From the NCBI GenBank assembly GCA_029339195.1, contig JAPTJF010000152.1, positions 61,686 through 125,685 of the forward strand: DNA of 64,000 nt. The letters are read 5' to 3'. Source of the DNA: Micractinium sp. NFX-FRZ. Its lineage: Eukaryota > Chlorophyta > Trebouxiophyceae > Chlorellales > Chlorellaceae. This document shows positions 45,816 through 58,060 of this stretch, in pieces; the stretch's first letter is position 1, and each line of letters starts with the position of its first letter. Under the pieces are notes generated by a model. The model was not told the DNA's origin, did no database searches, and saw only the letters and a list, made by a program, of their open reading frames with translations. The translations under genes and the position numbers were made by a program.

Positions 45816-48800
45816 GCACCTGCAGCAGCGGCACCTGCAGCAACAGCTGCTTCAACAGGAGCAGCAGCAGGCGGGGCTCGACATGCATCACTTTCTGCAG
45901 CAGCAGCAGCAGCTCCAGCAGCAGCAGCAGGAGGCGCAGGAGGGTTGGCTGGCCCCTGCCGCTCTGGCGTCATTGGAGGCTGCCTCCATGACGGAGGCTG
46001 AGCTGGACCTGCTGCTGGAGGTTGACCCGGAGCTGCTGGCAGACGCGCTGCTCAAGGGGGGTGAGGCAGGGGTGGGGGGCGGGGGTCGGGGGGCAGCGCT
46101 ACCCAAACGCGGCTGGGTTGATTTCCAGGGCTCGAGCTGCTGGCAGGCGCTGCCTCAGGGCGGTGACCGCCTGGGAGGTGGAGGGCCATGGGTGGGCCCT
46201 GCTGCGTCTCCTGGGCATGCGCTGCTACAGCTGGTGCCAGGCTGCAGGCAGGCAGGCAGGCACACTGCTGCTCGACGGTGGTAGGGTCACGGTGACGGGA
46301 CTGGCTATGCTGGGTGTGGGGCATCGGTGCTTGGCTTGGGGTCTCACCGTGGGCAAGCGCCTTGCGGGAGCAGTGCTTGGCTGGGCTGTCTGGGGCACCG
46401 AGTCACGGCGGTGTGCTGACTGCTGTGCACGGGCATGGCGTGCCGTTCAGAGTGCCTGGCGGGTGCCGCATCAGCTGCACCCAGATGTCAGCCGCACTGT
46501 GTGCAGCGCAGGCTGTCAGCCATGTTGACCAACAACCACGTGCGTCTGCCCTCCCACCCCGCCTGCAGCCCTGCCCGGCGAGCCGCAGCATGTGGCCGCA
46601 CCCAGCGCTGTGCTTGCAGCGCCGGCAATGCACAGCGGTTTCGCGCCAGAGCTCGGCTTTCCCACTCTGCCAGCCAGCGAAATGCATGCCCTCAGCATGG
46701 GTGCCTACCGACCTGCTGCCCCGGCTGGCCAGGTGGGCAGCGGCATCAGTAGCGCCCCCCCCGCGCCTAGGCACAGCACTGCCAGCGTGCCGCCGGCATT
46801 CGGCATGGGCGGGCGGCGCAGTCCGCAGGAAGGGGTGGAGTGGGCCACCGACGCCAGAGGGGTGCACTTCACCTCCCTCTCCTCACAGAACAGCACCCTG
46901 GGGGGCCCCACAACCGGCGGCAACCCGTCGGGCGCAGCATACCCCTCAGCCGGCACGTCTGTGCCACGGCACACACCTGCACCCGCGTACCCGCCTGCTG
47001 CCAGCTCCACGCCCGGCAGCACCCCACCTCAGGCTGCATGGCGGGCCGCTACAGCAGCAGTGCCGCCGTCCCAGCCCGCCCTGCCGTGGTGCAAGGCGGA
47101 GCAGCTCCTCACCTTCTCCCTCAAGGTGGGGCCACCCACTGAGGTGCTGGGCTGGTGTGCCACCGACTGGTGCGCTGGGCCGGTAGGCCTGTTGATGTGC
47201 CACCGACTGGTGTGCTGGGTTGGCAGGCCTGTTGATGTGCCACCCACTGAGGTGCTGGGTTGGTAGGCCTGTTAATGTGCCACTGACTGATGCGCTGGGT
47301 TGGTAGGCCTGGTGATGTGCCACTGACTGAGGTGCTGGGTTGGCAGGCCTGTTGATGTGCCACCGACTGGTGCGCTGGGCTGGTAGGCCTGTTGATGTGC
47401 CACCGACTGGTGTGCTGGGTTGGCAGGCCTGTTGAGGTGCCATGGACTGAGGTGCTGGGTTGGCAGGCCTGTTGATGTGCCACTGACTGGTGTGCTGGGT
47501 TGGTAGGCCTGTTGATGTGCCACCGACTGAGGTGCTGGGCTGGTAGGCCTGTTGATGTTCTGGGTTGCTGTAGGCAGGTGAGGGGTGAGGGAGCCCCACC
47601 CACAGCAGCCTGGGGAGCTGTTTGCCTGCTCCCCCAAGTTGGGCTGGTCCATGGGTGGTGTGCGTGTTGGAGGAGCGAATAGCCGGTAGGCATGCGAGGG
47701 CTGAGAGGCGGGGATGGTTGGCGAGCTGCTAAGTCCCTCTTACAAGCTGGGCGGGTGGGTGCCTGGACTAGTGGATGTGCTGGGCTGGCGGTAGGCAGGC
47801 GGGGGTACATGGTGCCCTGCAGCAGGGCCAGCGCGTTGAACTGCACACGGCACAATGCAGGGTGGGCTTGGGGAGGGCGGGGCAGGCCCTGCAAGGGCGC
47901 TCACTGGGCGCGGGTTTGGCACACCTGACAGATCAGCAATACGCAGCCAGCTTGGCCTGCTGATGCCTCATCCCCTGCCTCCCCTGCCTCTCCCCCCTGC
48001 CATCGCAGCTCTTTGGCTCCACCCCCGACCAGCTGCCGCCCCAGCTGTGCACCCAACTGACCACAGCCCTGGACTTGGCTCCCACCGTCATGCGTGCCAG
48101 CATGCGCAACGGCTGCGTCTGCATCACCGGCTCCCTGCTGGCGTCGCGCTCAGAGGCGCAGCGCCTGCGGGGCACAGCCCGGGGCGCCGCCGCCATGCTG
48201 GCTGCTGCGCTGGCGGGCCAGCAGGTGCAGCGCGGCAAGCCCGCCAAGCTGCTGGTGAGTGCGGGCGGGGCGGGCGGTTGCAGCAACGCTCGCTATCTGG
48301 CGGCGGTGCAGGCGTCGAGCTGGCATGGCAGGTGCCCTCTCAAGCTGGGACATGGGGCCTGGCAGCCCGGAGTGGCCTTCAAGCTTGACCGTGCGCGCAT
48401 CTCATGCCACCTGACCTCATTGCTGTGCTCCCTGCTTGCATCCCCTTTCCCTCATGCAGTGCCAGGTGGGCAGGCAAGTGGCTGCAGCCGATGGCTACTC
48501 CGGCGCCGCTGCCTGCCTGCAGCTGCCCCACAACAGCACCATGCCCGCCCTGCGGCTAGCATCGCCTGCCGTCATGCTGGCATCCTCAGAGGGCGGCACT
48601 CTGCCTCAGGCCGTGCTGGTGGGCCGTGGCATCTCCCGCCCCAATGTCACGCTGCACTGCCGCAGCCGGGGGCGGCACCAGGTGCTGACGGTGCTGCGGG
48701 CGCGCACAGCGGGCGTGCCGCCAGCTGGCGGCCGAATGACACCCGCCACCCCGCCCCCCAGCGACCACCGCTCCGAGCAGGCATCTGCCGGCTTCTCAAG

Positions 48801-49972
48801 CGCAAGCGAGGCAGGCGGCTCTGAGGCTGCCACTGCATCGGCACCAACTGCCGGGCGCCAGGGTTCCGGCGCCGCTGCTGCCCCGCTGGCACAGCGCGCT
48901 GTGCCTCCCTCTGCCATCGAGCTCCTGTTTGAGCGTGCTGAGCTGGAGGAAGGCGAGGAGGCGGTGCTGGTGCAGCTGCCGCCTTTGGGGGAGGAGCGCG
49001 CGTGGGGCCTGTTTGAGTTTGAGGCAGCGCAGGGTGAGTGGCGGGTGCAGGGAGGGGCCGGGCTGGCTTGGCTTGCCTGGGGGGTGTCGGGGAGAGGTAT
49101 GAACGCCCTGGTTTTGTGGTGGATGCACTGGTCGGTGATGCCAAAGTTTGGCACCCTGTTTTGCTACCCAAGTGGGTGAGCTCCCGCTTGCGCTGCGATG
49201 CCATTGGCTATACTGCCGTCTTGCCTGTGTGGGGACCAGCGAGGCGCAGCCAGAGGGCGTAGAGCCAGTCGGTGCTCACCGCCCTGGTGGCTGCTCCCCT
49301 CCCGCTCGCTCTCACGCAGGGCCCCTCCTGTCGGCCAGTGTCCCGCTGCTGGTGCTGCCCCATTGGGCATCTGCCGCCGCTGACGAGCTGAGCCAGCTGG
49401 CGGGCACCGCTGCTGCTGGCGGCTGGAGTGCTGCCTCCCTCCTGCAGCACCTGGGCTTCCTGCTGCACACTGCCGAGTGGCAGCATCAGAGCGGGTGCAC
49501 TATTCAGACGGTGGCTGCACGCCGCGTGCAGCGCTTGGCTCGCCACCTGGCCTCCTTCTGCGCCTCGCAAGGCTGGCACGCAACCTCCACCCTGCTCCTG
49601 CCGGTGCTGGCCGTGCGCGGCACGGACGGTGGCAGCCGCAGCGGCAGCGCAGAGGCCGAGGCGCCGCCGCACGCCAAGGCGCCCGGCTCGCCGCGCTTGG
49701 GTCAAGGCTCCCAGGCTGCTGCGGCTGCAGCGGCTGCGGTGGCTGCCGGCTTGCCAGCTGCTGAGCAGGCTGAGCTGGAGCAGCTGCTGGCTGCCATGGA
49801 GGGGCAGCAGGAGAAGCTGCGGGCGGCTGCGGGCCAGTGTGTGGTGGAGCGCCGTGCTGGAGACCTGCGCGCCCAGCTGTCCTTCCAGCTGTCAGACTGG
49901 TTCTGGGCGGGGTGCAACCTGGCAGCTGGTATGGCCGGCTTGGCACTGCTCCTCCGCGGCGCCACATCCTGA
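43936..49972 (+). CDS. SBP-domain (SQUAMOSA promoter-binding-like) protein, SPL1/12 type
   Basis: Predicted DNA-binding transcription factor of 1069 residues. Nine exons join in phase: 43936-44058, 44314-44377, 44628-44697, 44947-45011, 45203-46060, 46569-47125, 48009-48254, 48460-49033 and 49320-49972. The SBP domain lies at residues ~40-110. Zinc site 1 is complete (Cys40, Cys45, Cys62, His65: CQVEGC and CEIH). Site 2 shows Cys82, Cys85 and Cys101, but Gln89 replaces the usual His, with an extra Cys93. The basic stretch KRKARR follows. Long Gln-rich (QQQ..RHLQQRHLQQ), Ser- and Pro-rich linkers resemble activation regions. The segment LFGSTPDQLPPQL..MRNGCVCITG matches a block of large plant SPLs (LFGK..RPGC), and a hydrophobic C-terminus follows. 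No ankyrin repeats are seen. The first intron has a GC donor. Confidence 0.87.
47127..47570 (+). repeat. 40-bp minisatellite in SBP gene intron 6
   Basis: About eleven tandem copies of a 40-bp unit (GTGCTGGGTTGGCAGGCCTG followed by TTGATGTGCCACCGACTGGT and variants). They begin two bases after the donor at 47125. Copies differ at a few positions (GAG/GGT, C/T). Confidence 0.92.
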
Positions 49973-50955
49973 GTGGGCAGAAGGGTGATGCGTGCTGCTG
50001 AATCCTGGCACTACATGTCCAGGCTCCCGCTGCTCTTGTTGTCGTCCTGTTCTAGTTTGCGCCCCGTTTCCACCTGGCATTCCGTAGGGGAGCACTTTTG
50101 GGGGCATCCAGTAGGGTGCGGGCCAATCTCTTGGTTCATTCTTCTATTCGCTGCCCGACCTGGTTGGTTCCTCTGGCCCTGCACGTTTTTTTTTTCCACC
50201 AAGCATGCAAGTGCATGCCTGCTGCATGTTGCACCCCCGGCAGTCTCTAACTTACCAACCCACGCTTTTTACACCAAACCATGCCACACCTCCCCGTTTC
50301 GTTGCCGTTGTTGATTCCTAGATGTATTTCCACAAAGCGTCACCGCCCGATGCCAGACTATCAATGCTTTCTTTTTCCGCATCCCTTTCCCTCTCTCAAC
50401 TGGCATACCACAGACTACCTTCCACCAGGCCTTGCGATTACGACTCCTGCAAGGTGCATCAGTTCTCTTGTTCCTTTACAAAAAAGCACAAGGCGTGCTT
50501 CAGTGTACGGCATGTAACGCTCCACCGTTGTGCAGAGGGCAACGGAGCGAGGCAGAGGGAGTGAGCCTGTCCAGGAGCGGTTGGCGCGAGGAAAGGCGGA
50601 CAAGGAGAAGGGGACCAGCGGAGCAGGGCAAGCGAGGAAGGAGGGGGCAGCTGTTGGAGGCAGGCAGTACTGATGCACCTGCTTGTAGTTGGCGGCAGGT
50701 GTGAAGAATGTGGAAGATGTTGGCGGTGCTGCAAAGTGCCATGGGGCATGTGAATTCAGGTGGCAAGTAGTGGCACCGGCAGTGGATGGCAGAGAGGAGA
50801 CAAGGGGGAGTGCGGAGCATGCTCACAGCAGCGCCTCCCAGCCGTAAGCCGACCAGCTTCCAGGTCAGCGCGCTCAACAGGCAAAGCATTTGGGGTATGC
50901 AGGTAGGTAGCGTAAGTCACTCCTGGGAGTGAAGAATGCAGGGCAGGCCTGCACG
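49973..50955. other. Convergent intergenic region, SBP protein (+) / KCS (-)
   Basis: 983 bp of lower GC with a T9 run near 50190. TGTAA occurs at 50513-50517 (+). TTACA at 50476-50480 gives TGTAA on the - strand, about 476 nt past the KCS stop. No gene is recognised. Confidence 0.4.
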
Positions 50956-53900
50956 TCAGTTGGCGTAGGAGACCACCTTGCCGCTGCGCAGGACCTTGAC
51001 GGTTGCGTCGCCGCCCTCCGCGCGGGGGTGCCCATTCTGCTGCTGCTGCTCCTGGGCATCTCCCCCCTTGGCAGAGAGGTGAGTGACGGCAGCAGCCTGC
51101 GCGTGCGCGTCGCCATTGGTCGGCTTGCCGCCCGCCTGCTGCTGCAAGGCAGCAGTCCAGGGGGAGAGGCCAGGCGTGCAGGGTTACACCAAGGCTCGAC
51201 ATGCACTGAACTGTCCGATAGCATCAGGCGCTGAGCCCAGGCCTGATTTTCCCTTCAAAATCCCAGGTCCTCCTTGCCCCTTGACCAGCCTGCCTGTGGC
51301 CCTTGCCCCCCCCCCCACCAGCCTCACACCGTGCGTCCCCCTCTGCGCACCTTCTGCTGCCGCTCCGCCGCTGTCTCCGCCGCAATGCGCCGCAGCGTGT
51401 CCATCGCCTGCTCCTCACGCCCACGGATGTGCTCCCAGGCCTGCCAGGGAGGTGAGGCACATGAAGAATGGATCAGTGGCAGTGCGTAGAGCAGGCCCGC
51501 GGCTGGCGGTAAGACTTTCACCTAGCTGCACCATCAGGTTTCTGTTGTACCTCCCCCCAAGAAGACGGCAGCAGGGCACATTCTGCTGCCACCAACTCCC
51601 CAACATCTCCCCCCTGTTCCTCCGGATTCCCCACGCCTACCCTGTGCGGGCCAGCATGCCCACCCCCTGTGCCTGCCCCACCTTGTGCATGGTCTTGACG
51701 TCGCGCAGCGCACGCCACACCACCGAGTTGCACTTGAAGCCGGAGCCAAACCCAATCTGCAGGCGGGGAGTGTGTGTGCACAACAGTGCATGTGAGTTGG
51801 ACAAGAACGTCGTGGCACAGGGCAGGAAGGTGCCAATAGAGTGCTGACCGCCACAGGCAGTCTGGCTGGCTGACCAAGCATGCGGCATGCAGCGGCAACG
51901 TCCACGAGCGCCAATGCACTGGTGATCACGCGGCACGCAACATGAACATTCCCATCCTCGCCCCGCCCCCGCACCTGCCACACAATGTCTCCCTTGCGAA
52001 CGCCCTGCACGCTCTCCACGTACCCAAAGCTGTACCACACCGTACTGCTGCTGGTGTTGCCGTACCTGCAAAGGGGGACGCAGGGGAGGGGCACGGCAGG
52101 GGTGGGGTGAGCAAGAGCTGGCATGTTGCGCCGACACAGGGCGAATGTCTGTTCCATGCCAGCGCCGTGCCACTGCTGGTCCCCGCCAAGAAAGCTGCCC
52201 GGCCTCCATCCCCACCCACCAGTGCAGCGTGTTGGCCGAGGGCGCCATCTGCCTGGGGGACAGGCCCAGCTGCTTGCTCAGACCCTCCACCACGCCGCGC
52301 CCGCCTGCAGCATACAAGCAAAAGTGTAGCAAGCAGGTGCATCACAAGAGGGCGGCGTTCAGGGGCAGGGCGGGGGGGCAGCGGTGCAGGCAGCGCCTCG
52401 AGCGTCAGCGGAGGGTGCTGGCCAGAGAGTAGGTTGTTGTTCAACCCCCCCTTGGAAACACCGCTGTTACCTCGCTGCTTCTCTGCCGCCCTGACCCCTG
52501 CCCCCGGCCCCCACTCACCAACGTGCAGGCAGAAGTGGTCAAAGGCTTCCTTGAAGTCGGGGATGTAGCGGGGCACACGCAGCCTGCGGGGCACACAGGG
52601 GTTTGCGATTAGGCGAGCGTGTACATGTGTGGATGTGGAGCGGCACATGCAGGAGTGAGTTTGTGGCAGGGACAGGAGCCTGGCAGGCAGCAGGGCAGTT
52701 GGCAGAAGGCATACGCGTGTAAGTGGCAACCGCCCGGCTGCTCCGGCAGCCGGGGGCCGGAGGGGGGACCTCACCTGAGAACCTTGCGCGCCACCCAGTT
52801 GGCAGCAAACATGAGCTTCTCTGCAGCAGCAGGGGCAGCCGGGGCAGGACATGAGTCCTGTATGCATCCCAAAGCAGTGCCGTACAGCAGACCCGTATGT
52901 ATGGCGGGAGTGCAGGAGTGCAGCTGGCCGGGCACAGCTTACCCTGCCTCCAGCCCCAGACCCCTCTCGCCCCTGCTCACTCCAGCCCTGCCTGTGCCAC
53001 CCCTCCAGCTGGCCACCCAACCTCGCCCCTGCTCACCCGACCAGGGCAGCACCAGCGGTCCAAGCCGCGTCATGTTGGTCTCCATCGCCTTGCCGGCCAC
53101 GCCCACTGCAGCACGAGGTGTGGGGACACAACATGAAAATGAGCGGGAGGGCAAGCTGAGGGAGCAAGGACACACACACCTGAACCTAGACGCCAAGCCC
53201 ACATCCTGCACATGCGCATGCCCGCGCTGCAAAATTTGGCCATTCAACCCGACTCTTGCCCGCCTCGATCTTGCCGGCTTGCCCAGGCCCCCAGAGGCCC
53301 GCTCATCCGCCCATGCCTGCCCCCCCCCGCCTGCTGACTGTGCGCGGCCCAACTGCTCACCCCACCTTCACGCCCTCAAACTTCCCACCCAGGTCCTTGG
53401 AGAGCTACACCCTCCGCTGGGGCCCCTGCCCTTGCACCCACACCCGAGCGGTTTTCCTCCTCCCCACCCCTGGCCACCGCCTGATTCACAAGCAGAGCAA
53501 CGTAACACTGGACAACATCAGCAGCAGGCACCCACCCAGATCACACAAGCAGAACAACGCAACACTCAACAGCACCAGCAGCAGGCAGGCGGCACCCACC
53601 CAGGTCCTTGGACAGCTCCACCCCGATGAAGTTGCGGTCGTCGGGGCGCTGGAAGACACACCTGCCAGTGGGTAGGGCGTGGTGGAGGGTGGGGATGGGT
53701 GCGGGGCGGGTGTGAGACCAAGAGAGGCAAGGAAGGCCGGGGGGGAGCTGGTGTAAAAAAACATGCGCGGCGCATCCCCAGCCGCTCTGTCTCTCCAGCC
53801 GCAGCATTGGCCCCACCCCCGCCTCGTCGTACCAACGCACCCCATGATCTGCTTTGCTCAGCACCGCCACCCCCGCTCCTGCTACCTGCCTCCCCAACCC

Positions 53901-56900
53901 GCAGCCCCTGGCTCATTTGCACACAGTGCCGTCCCCCCCGAGGTGCACCCTCACCCCACCCCGCTGCTGCCCCACACCCCACCCCACCCCGCCCCGCTCT
54001 CCCCGCTCCCCCTCCTCACTTGTATGCGGCGTCATCCGCCCCCAGGTGCACCCGCACCACATGGTCCAGCTCATACTTGGAGCGCCACCGCTCGCTCGAC
54101 TTGTTGGTCAGCAGGATGGCGGCTGCGGGGGGGGGGGAGGGGCCGGGGGGGGGGGAGGCGGGAGGCAGGAGGGCGGGGAATGCATGGTGGGTAGGTGGGA
54201 AGGCAGTATGGGGTGCAGGGATGGACACGGCAGGCAAAGTCACACTGCACTCCTGCCTTGGTACGCCACGGCCTGCAGCAAGCCCGCCCGGCCGGGCAGC
54301 CGGCGCCTCACCTCCCCCCAGGCGGAAGATGGTGTTGGGGATGAGCATGGAGCGCTCGATGCCGTGGTACCTGGGAGGGTGGGGGGAGGGGGTGTAGGGG
54401 GGCAAGGGCGGGGTGGGGAAGGTTGGGATGGCCGGCAGGCGTGCAAGCGTGGGTGGGGGCGAGGGGGTAGGCGTGGAGTGCCAGCTGTACCGTGCTGTGC
54501 TGTGGCCTGCCCTCCTCGGCAGGGCAGCACCACCATTCTACAGCACAGCCAGCCAAAGCAGCACCGTCAGACAGCGTCAACCAGGGAGGCCATGCCCCCC
54601 TGCCCCCTGCCACACCAGTTCTGCGTGATGTTCTCAGTTGACACCACCAGCGCATAGCCGCCACGACCCCGCTCCTGCAAGCACGCCGGTTTGTAGGGGG
54701 CGAGGTGCCAATGAGGCAGGTGAGCGGCAGCCAGCAAGACAGGGGTGGTGTGGGCTGGGCTGGGAGGCGTGCACCGGAGTGGGCAGGCTGGCGGGGGCAG
54801 TGGGTGCGCAGGTTGGCCAGGGCGGGGAGACCATAAACAGCAGGCCAGCCGCCGCTGTCAGATTCGAGCTGCGGGGGAACGCCCAGCCTGCATGCCCAAC
54901 CCTTTCCCGCCCACCCCCGCTGCCTGCTGTGCTGCCTGCTTTGCGCCTGCTGTGCGCCTGCTGGTGCTGGTGCTGCTGTCCGGGACCTCGCAACAGCACG
55001 TGCACACCCACCCTGAGCAGCTTCTTGGCCAGGTCGATTGAGATCATGCCCGCTGAGCAGCCCATGCCGCCTGCAGGGGGGGCCCACGGGTGGGGGGGGC
55101 CAATGCACAGTCACTTGGTTTTGGTGCGAGGTTTGGAGTCTGTGTGCTGGGGTGGCGAGACGTGGCGCCGCGCCAGGGCCAAGGCAGCTCAGGCGGGCCC
55201 CACAGCCTCCCTCTTGAGGAGGGAGGGTGCACGAGAGGCGCCATGCATTCCTTCAACAACAGGATACGCACCAGGCATGGCACTGCCTGCCGCACTGCGC
55301 CACCCACCCCATCCGGCCCAGCTCCCACCCCGCCCTGCACCCCTCAATGTTTTCACCACCCCCTCACCCAGGTTGAACGAGTCGATGTCTGACCGCATGT
55401 TGAAGTGGTTGATGATCATGGCGGACAGGGAGGGGGTGGGGTTGAAGAGGGAGCAGTTGACCACTGCACGGCGGAGAGGAGGGTGGAGGGCAGAGAGGGC
55501 AGGGGGAGTGACGGCGTCAGCGTGCACGTCGTGTGCCCGCATGCCGGCTTCCCTTTCCACAGCTGGCAGCCACGCCTGGCGGCTGCCTGGCCCCCCGCCT
55601 GGCCACCCGGTTGCATGCGCCCCTGCCCGCCCACCCACACGGGCTGCCTCCCAATCCCCGTCAACCCCACCTACGCTGCTGCTGCGCCCAGCATGGTGGA
55701 CCGGCGGGACCTGCCGGCCCTGACCAAACCAGCAGCCACACCTAGCTGGCTGCCTAGCCACCAACCCGCAACCCCGCCCTCTCACTCCTATCCACCCAGC
55801 ACCTCGATGTAACGGGGCATGACTCCCTCTCTTGGCCAGCACCGCCTGGCTGGCTGCCTGTCGCCAACCCGCAACCCCACCGCCTCACACGTTGACTCAC
55901 CCAGCGCGTCGATCTGGCGCGGCTGCAGCCCCGTCTTGGCCAGCAGGTCTGCCACCGAGTTGAACATGACCAGCTCCGCCTCCTCGCGAGCCCAGTTCAT
56001 GTCAAACTCGGGGGGGTCCTTGTGCAGGCCTGCAGCGGGCAAGGCAGTCATATGAGGACCACAACCAAAAAGGGCGCAGGCATCACCAGGCAGCGACGCA
56101 AACATAAGCAAACAACACTGGCGGGCGAGTGCAGGCGACCAGGACTCGGTCAGGGCACAGGCCAAACGGTGCTGAGCAGGACTTGTGCATGCGCCGCACC
56201 CCTGGAGCCGTTCCCACTTGCAATGCCTGAACACCTGCCCTGCCTGCATACTCAACCCCGCCCCACCGTCTAGCGCAGCGCCACCTGGCCCCCCGCCCTG
56301 CAGGCCGCCCGCCCGCCCAGCCGGCTGGCCTCACCTGGCGGGAAGAAGGTCTCCTCGGACAGGCCCGACTTGTGGAGGATGCGCACCTGGAAGTCCATGC
56401 TCTCGTCGTCAAAGAACTGAAGGGAGGGTGTTGGGGGGGGGGGAGCGGGGGCTGGGGCACATAAGCAGTGCGGGAACGGGGGAAGAGGGCCGCAGCAGCG
56501 GTGGAGGGCGGCAAGAGCAGGGCAGGAGCGAGGGCAAAGGGTTGCCAGGGGGCGCCAGCAACTGCTGTCTCAAGATACACACAGCGTGCTGATTGTGACC
56601 CACCATCGGATATCCCTCATCAGCAAATCAAGAATGTCCAGTGCAATAAACTAAACCCCTTCCATCAGAATTAATTATCAGAATTAATTATCAGAAAGGG
56701 GCAGCAGCTCGTTTTCGTTCCATTCTCCAGCTGCATCTCAATCCCCCGTTCCCTGCCCATTAACACCTAGTGAGGCTTGCCCCCCCCCCCCCCCACCCCC
56801 ACCCCCCCACCCCCCCACTCACCCCTGAGTCTTTGCTTCCAGTGATGAATCGGTTGTAGGACACCTTGTTGCAGTCCTCTGCTGGGCGGGGAAGGGAACA

Positions 56901-57536
56901 AGGGGAGGGAAGGGGGCAATGAGTGGCGACACCACGCAGCTCCCGCCTCCTCAACCCCTCATGCCTCTGCCTATCAATACAGGTACACCCCTACCCCCAC
57001 CACTGCCCACCAGCCGCGCCCCGCACCTGGGCGGTAGCACTCGAAATCAAGCAGGTAGATGGGCTGCCTGCGCTTGCGAACCAGCAGCACCACAGCCAGT
57101 GCCGCTAGCCCCGCAGCCGCCAGCACCGCAGCTGGCAGCGTCACCGGCGCCTCGGCCCACCGCTGCAGCTTGGGCAGCAGCACGCCCGACTCGTGTGCCG
57201 CATGCAGCTGCTTCTGCAAGCAGTGGTGGTGATTACGTGGTCATCAGGGGCACTGGGACGTTGGAGAGCAGCAAGGGCAGATGATCTCCACAGTACCATG
57301 TCCCATGTTCATGGTGAACAACTTTCGCCCCGCTCACTGCGGCCAGGGCAGCGCCAGAGGCCAGCACCGCCACTGCTGTAAAGTGGGCGCAGCTAAAGAG
57401 CAGCTTGAGCAGCTTGGCCACCCAGCGGGGTGGGAAGTCTGCAGGGAGCCGGGGCGCAGGAGGAGAGGGCGGTCGGCGGGCGCAGAGGCGGCGTCGGTTG
57501 CGCCGTCAGCCCCTGCCAGGTACCCGAGGGCTGCAT
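50956..57536 (-). CDS. 3-ketoacyl-CoA synthase (very-long-chain fatty acid elongase)
   Basis: Condensing enzyme of the ER fatty-acid elongase, joining malonyl-CoA to acyl-CoA. Twenty exons join in phase to ~570 residues: 57536-57524 (tentative), 57438-57338, 57213-57027, 56878-56823, 56416-56335, 56029-55901, 55463-55368, 55070-55012, 54674-54616, 54370-54312, 54122-54020, 53661-53600, 53105-53037, 52820-52775, 52583-52519, 52304-52220, 52065-51975, 51756-51682, 51440-51351 and 51141-50956. Two N-terminal spans ([40 protein letters not shown]) precede [10 protein letters not shown]. Catalytic Cys is in [16 protein letters not shown], and [12 protein letters not shown] follows. His/Asn are in DHFCLHVGG and [16 protein letters not shown]. 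The C-terminal ~60 residues are Gln-rich and extra. The 13-nt first exon (MQPSG) rests only on phase agreement. Confidence 0.92.
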
Positions 57537-58060
57537 CGATTTGTCTCGTGCGACCCCCAATGGGCGTTGTACCCCTCAGGTAGGGGCTCCGAGCGAGGAG
57601 GAAGCGGGGCAGAGGCACTCAAAAGTATGGAGTCAGCCTCTCTCGCTCCAAGACCCTCCTGGTAGCTGCTAAAAACGACGCCAGCTTGATCGCGCACCTG
57701 GGGCCCTGGACCGCCCGTTCACGCCGCCGTTTGAGGGCGGCGCCATGGTGGGTCGGTTTCTGGCAGGGTTGCGGCCAAGAAACGCTGGAAGTCTGTAATG
57801 GGTTGCCAAAAGGCTGTGAGCAATGGCGACGCCCCAATTGGCGCTGCCAACAGCGGCTGGGGCCTCATGCCGCGCGCCGGCTTTCTTGGGCATCCTGCGG
57901 CATGGAGGAGGGCTCCAAGGCCGGCTTTGCCACATTCAAGACTGTATAGCAGTGTGACAGAACCGACTATCGACTTGCTGCTGTAGCAAGCTCACCGCCG
58001 ATAGCTCACCGCCGATCGCGGCAGGCCCTTTGTCGGCCCGTTTTAAGGGCCACAGCCGCT
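57537..58060. promoter_or_regulatory. Divergent intergenic region, KCS (-) / RED (+)
   Basis: 524 bp between two head-to-head starts, presumably holding both promoters. The direct repeat AGCTCACCGCCGAT occurs twice at ~57989-58016 just before the RED start. No gene is seen. Confidence 0.45.

Noticed and set aside
47127..47570. A regularly spaced 40-bp repeat array that could suggest CRISPR
   Set aside because: The units abut with no unique spacers and lie in an intron of a eukaryotic gene.
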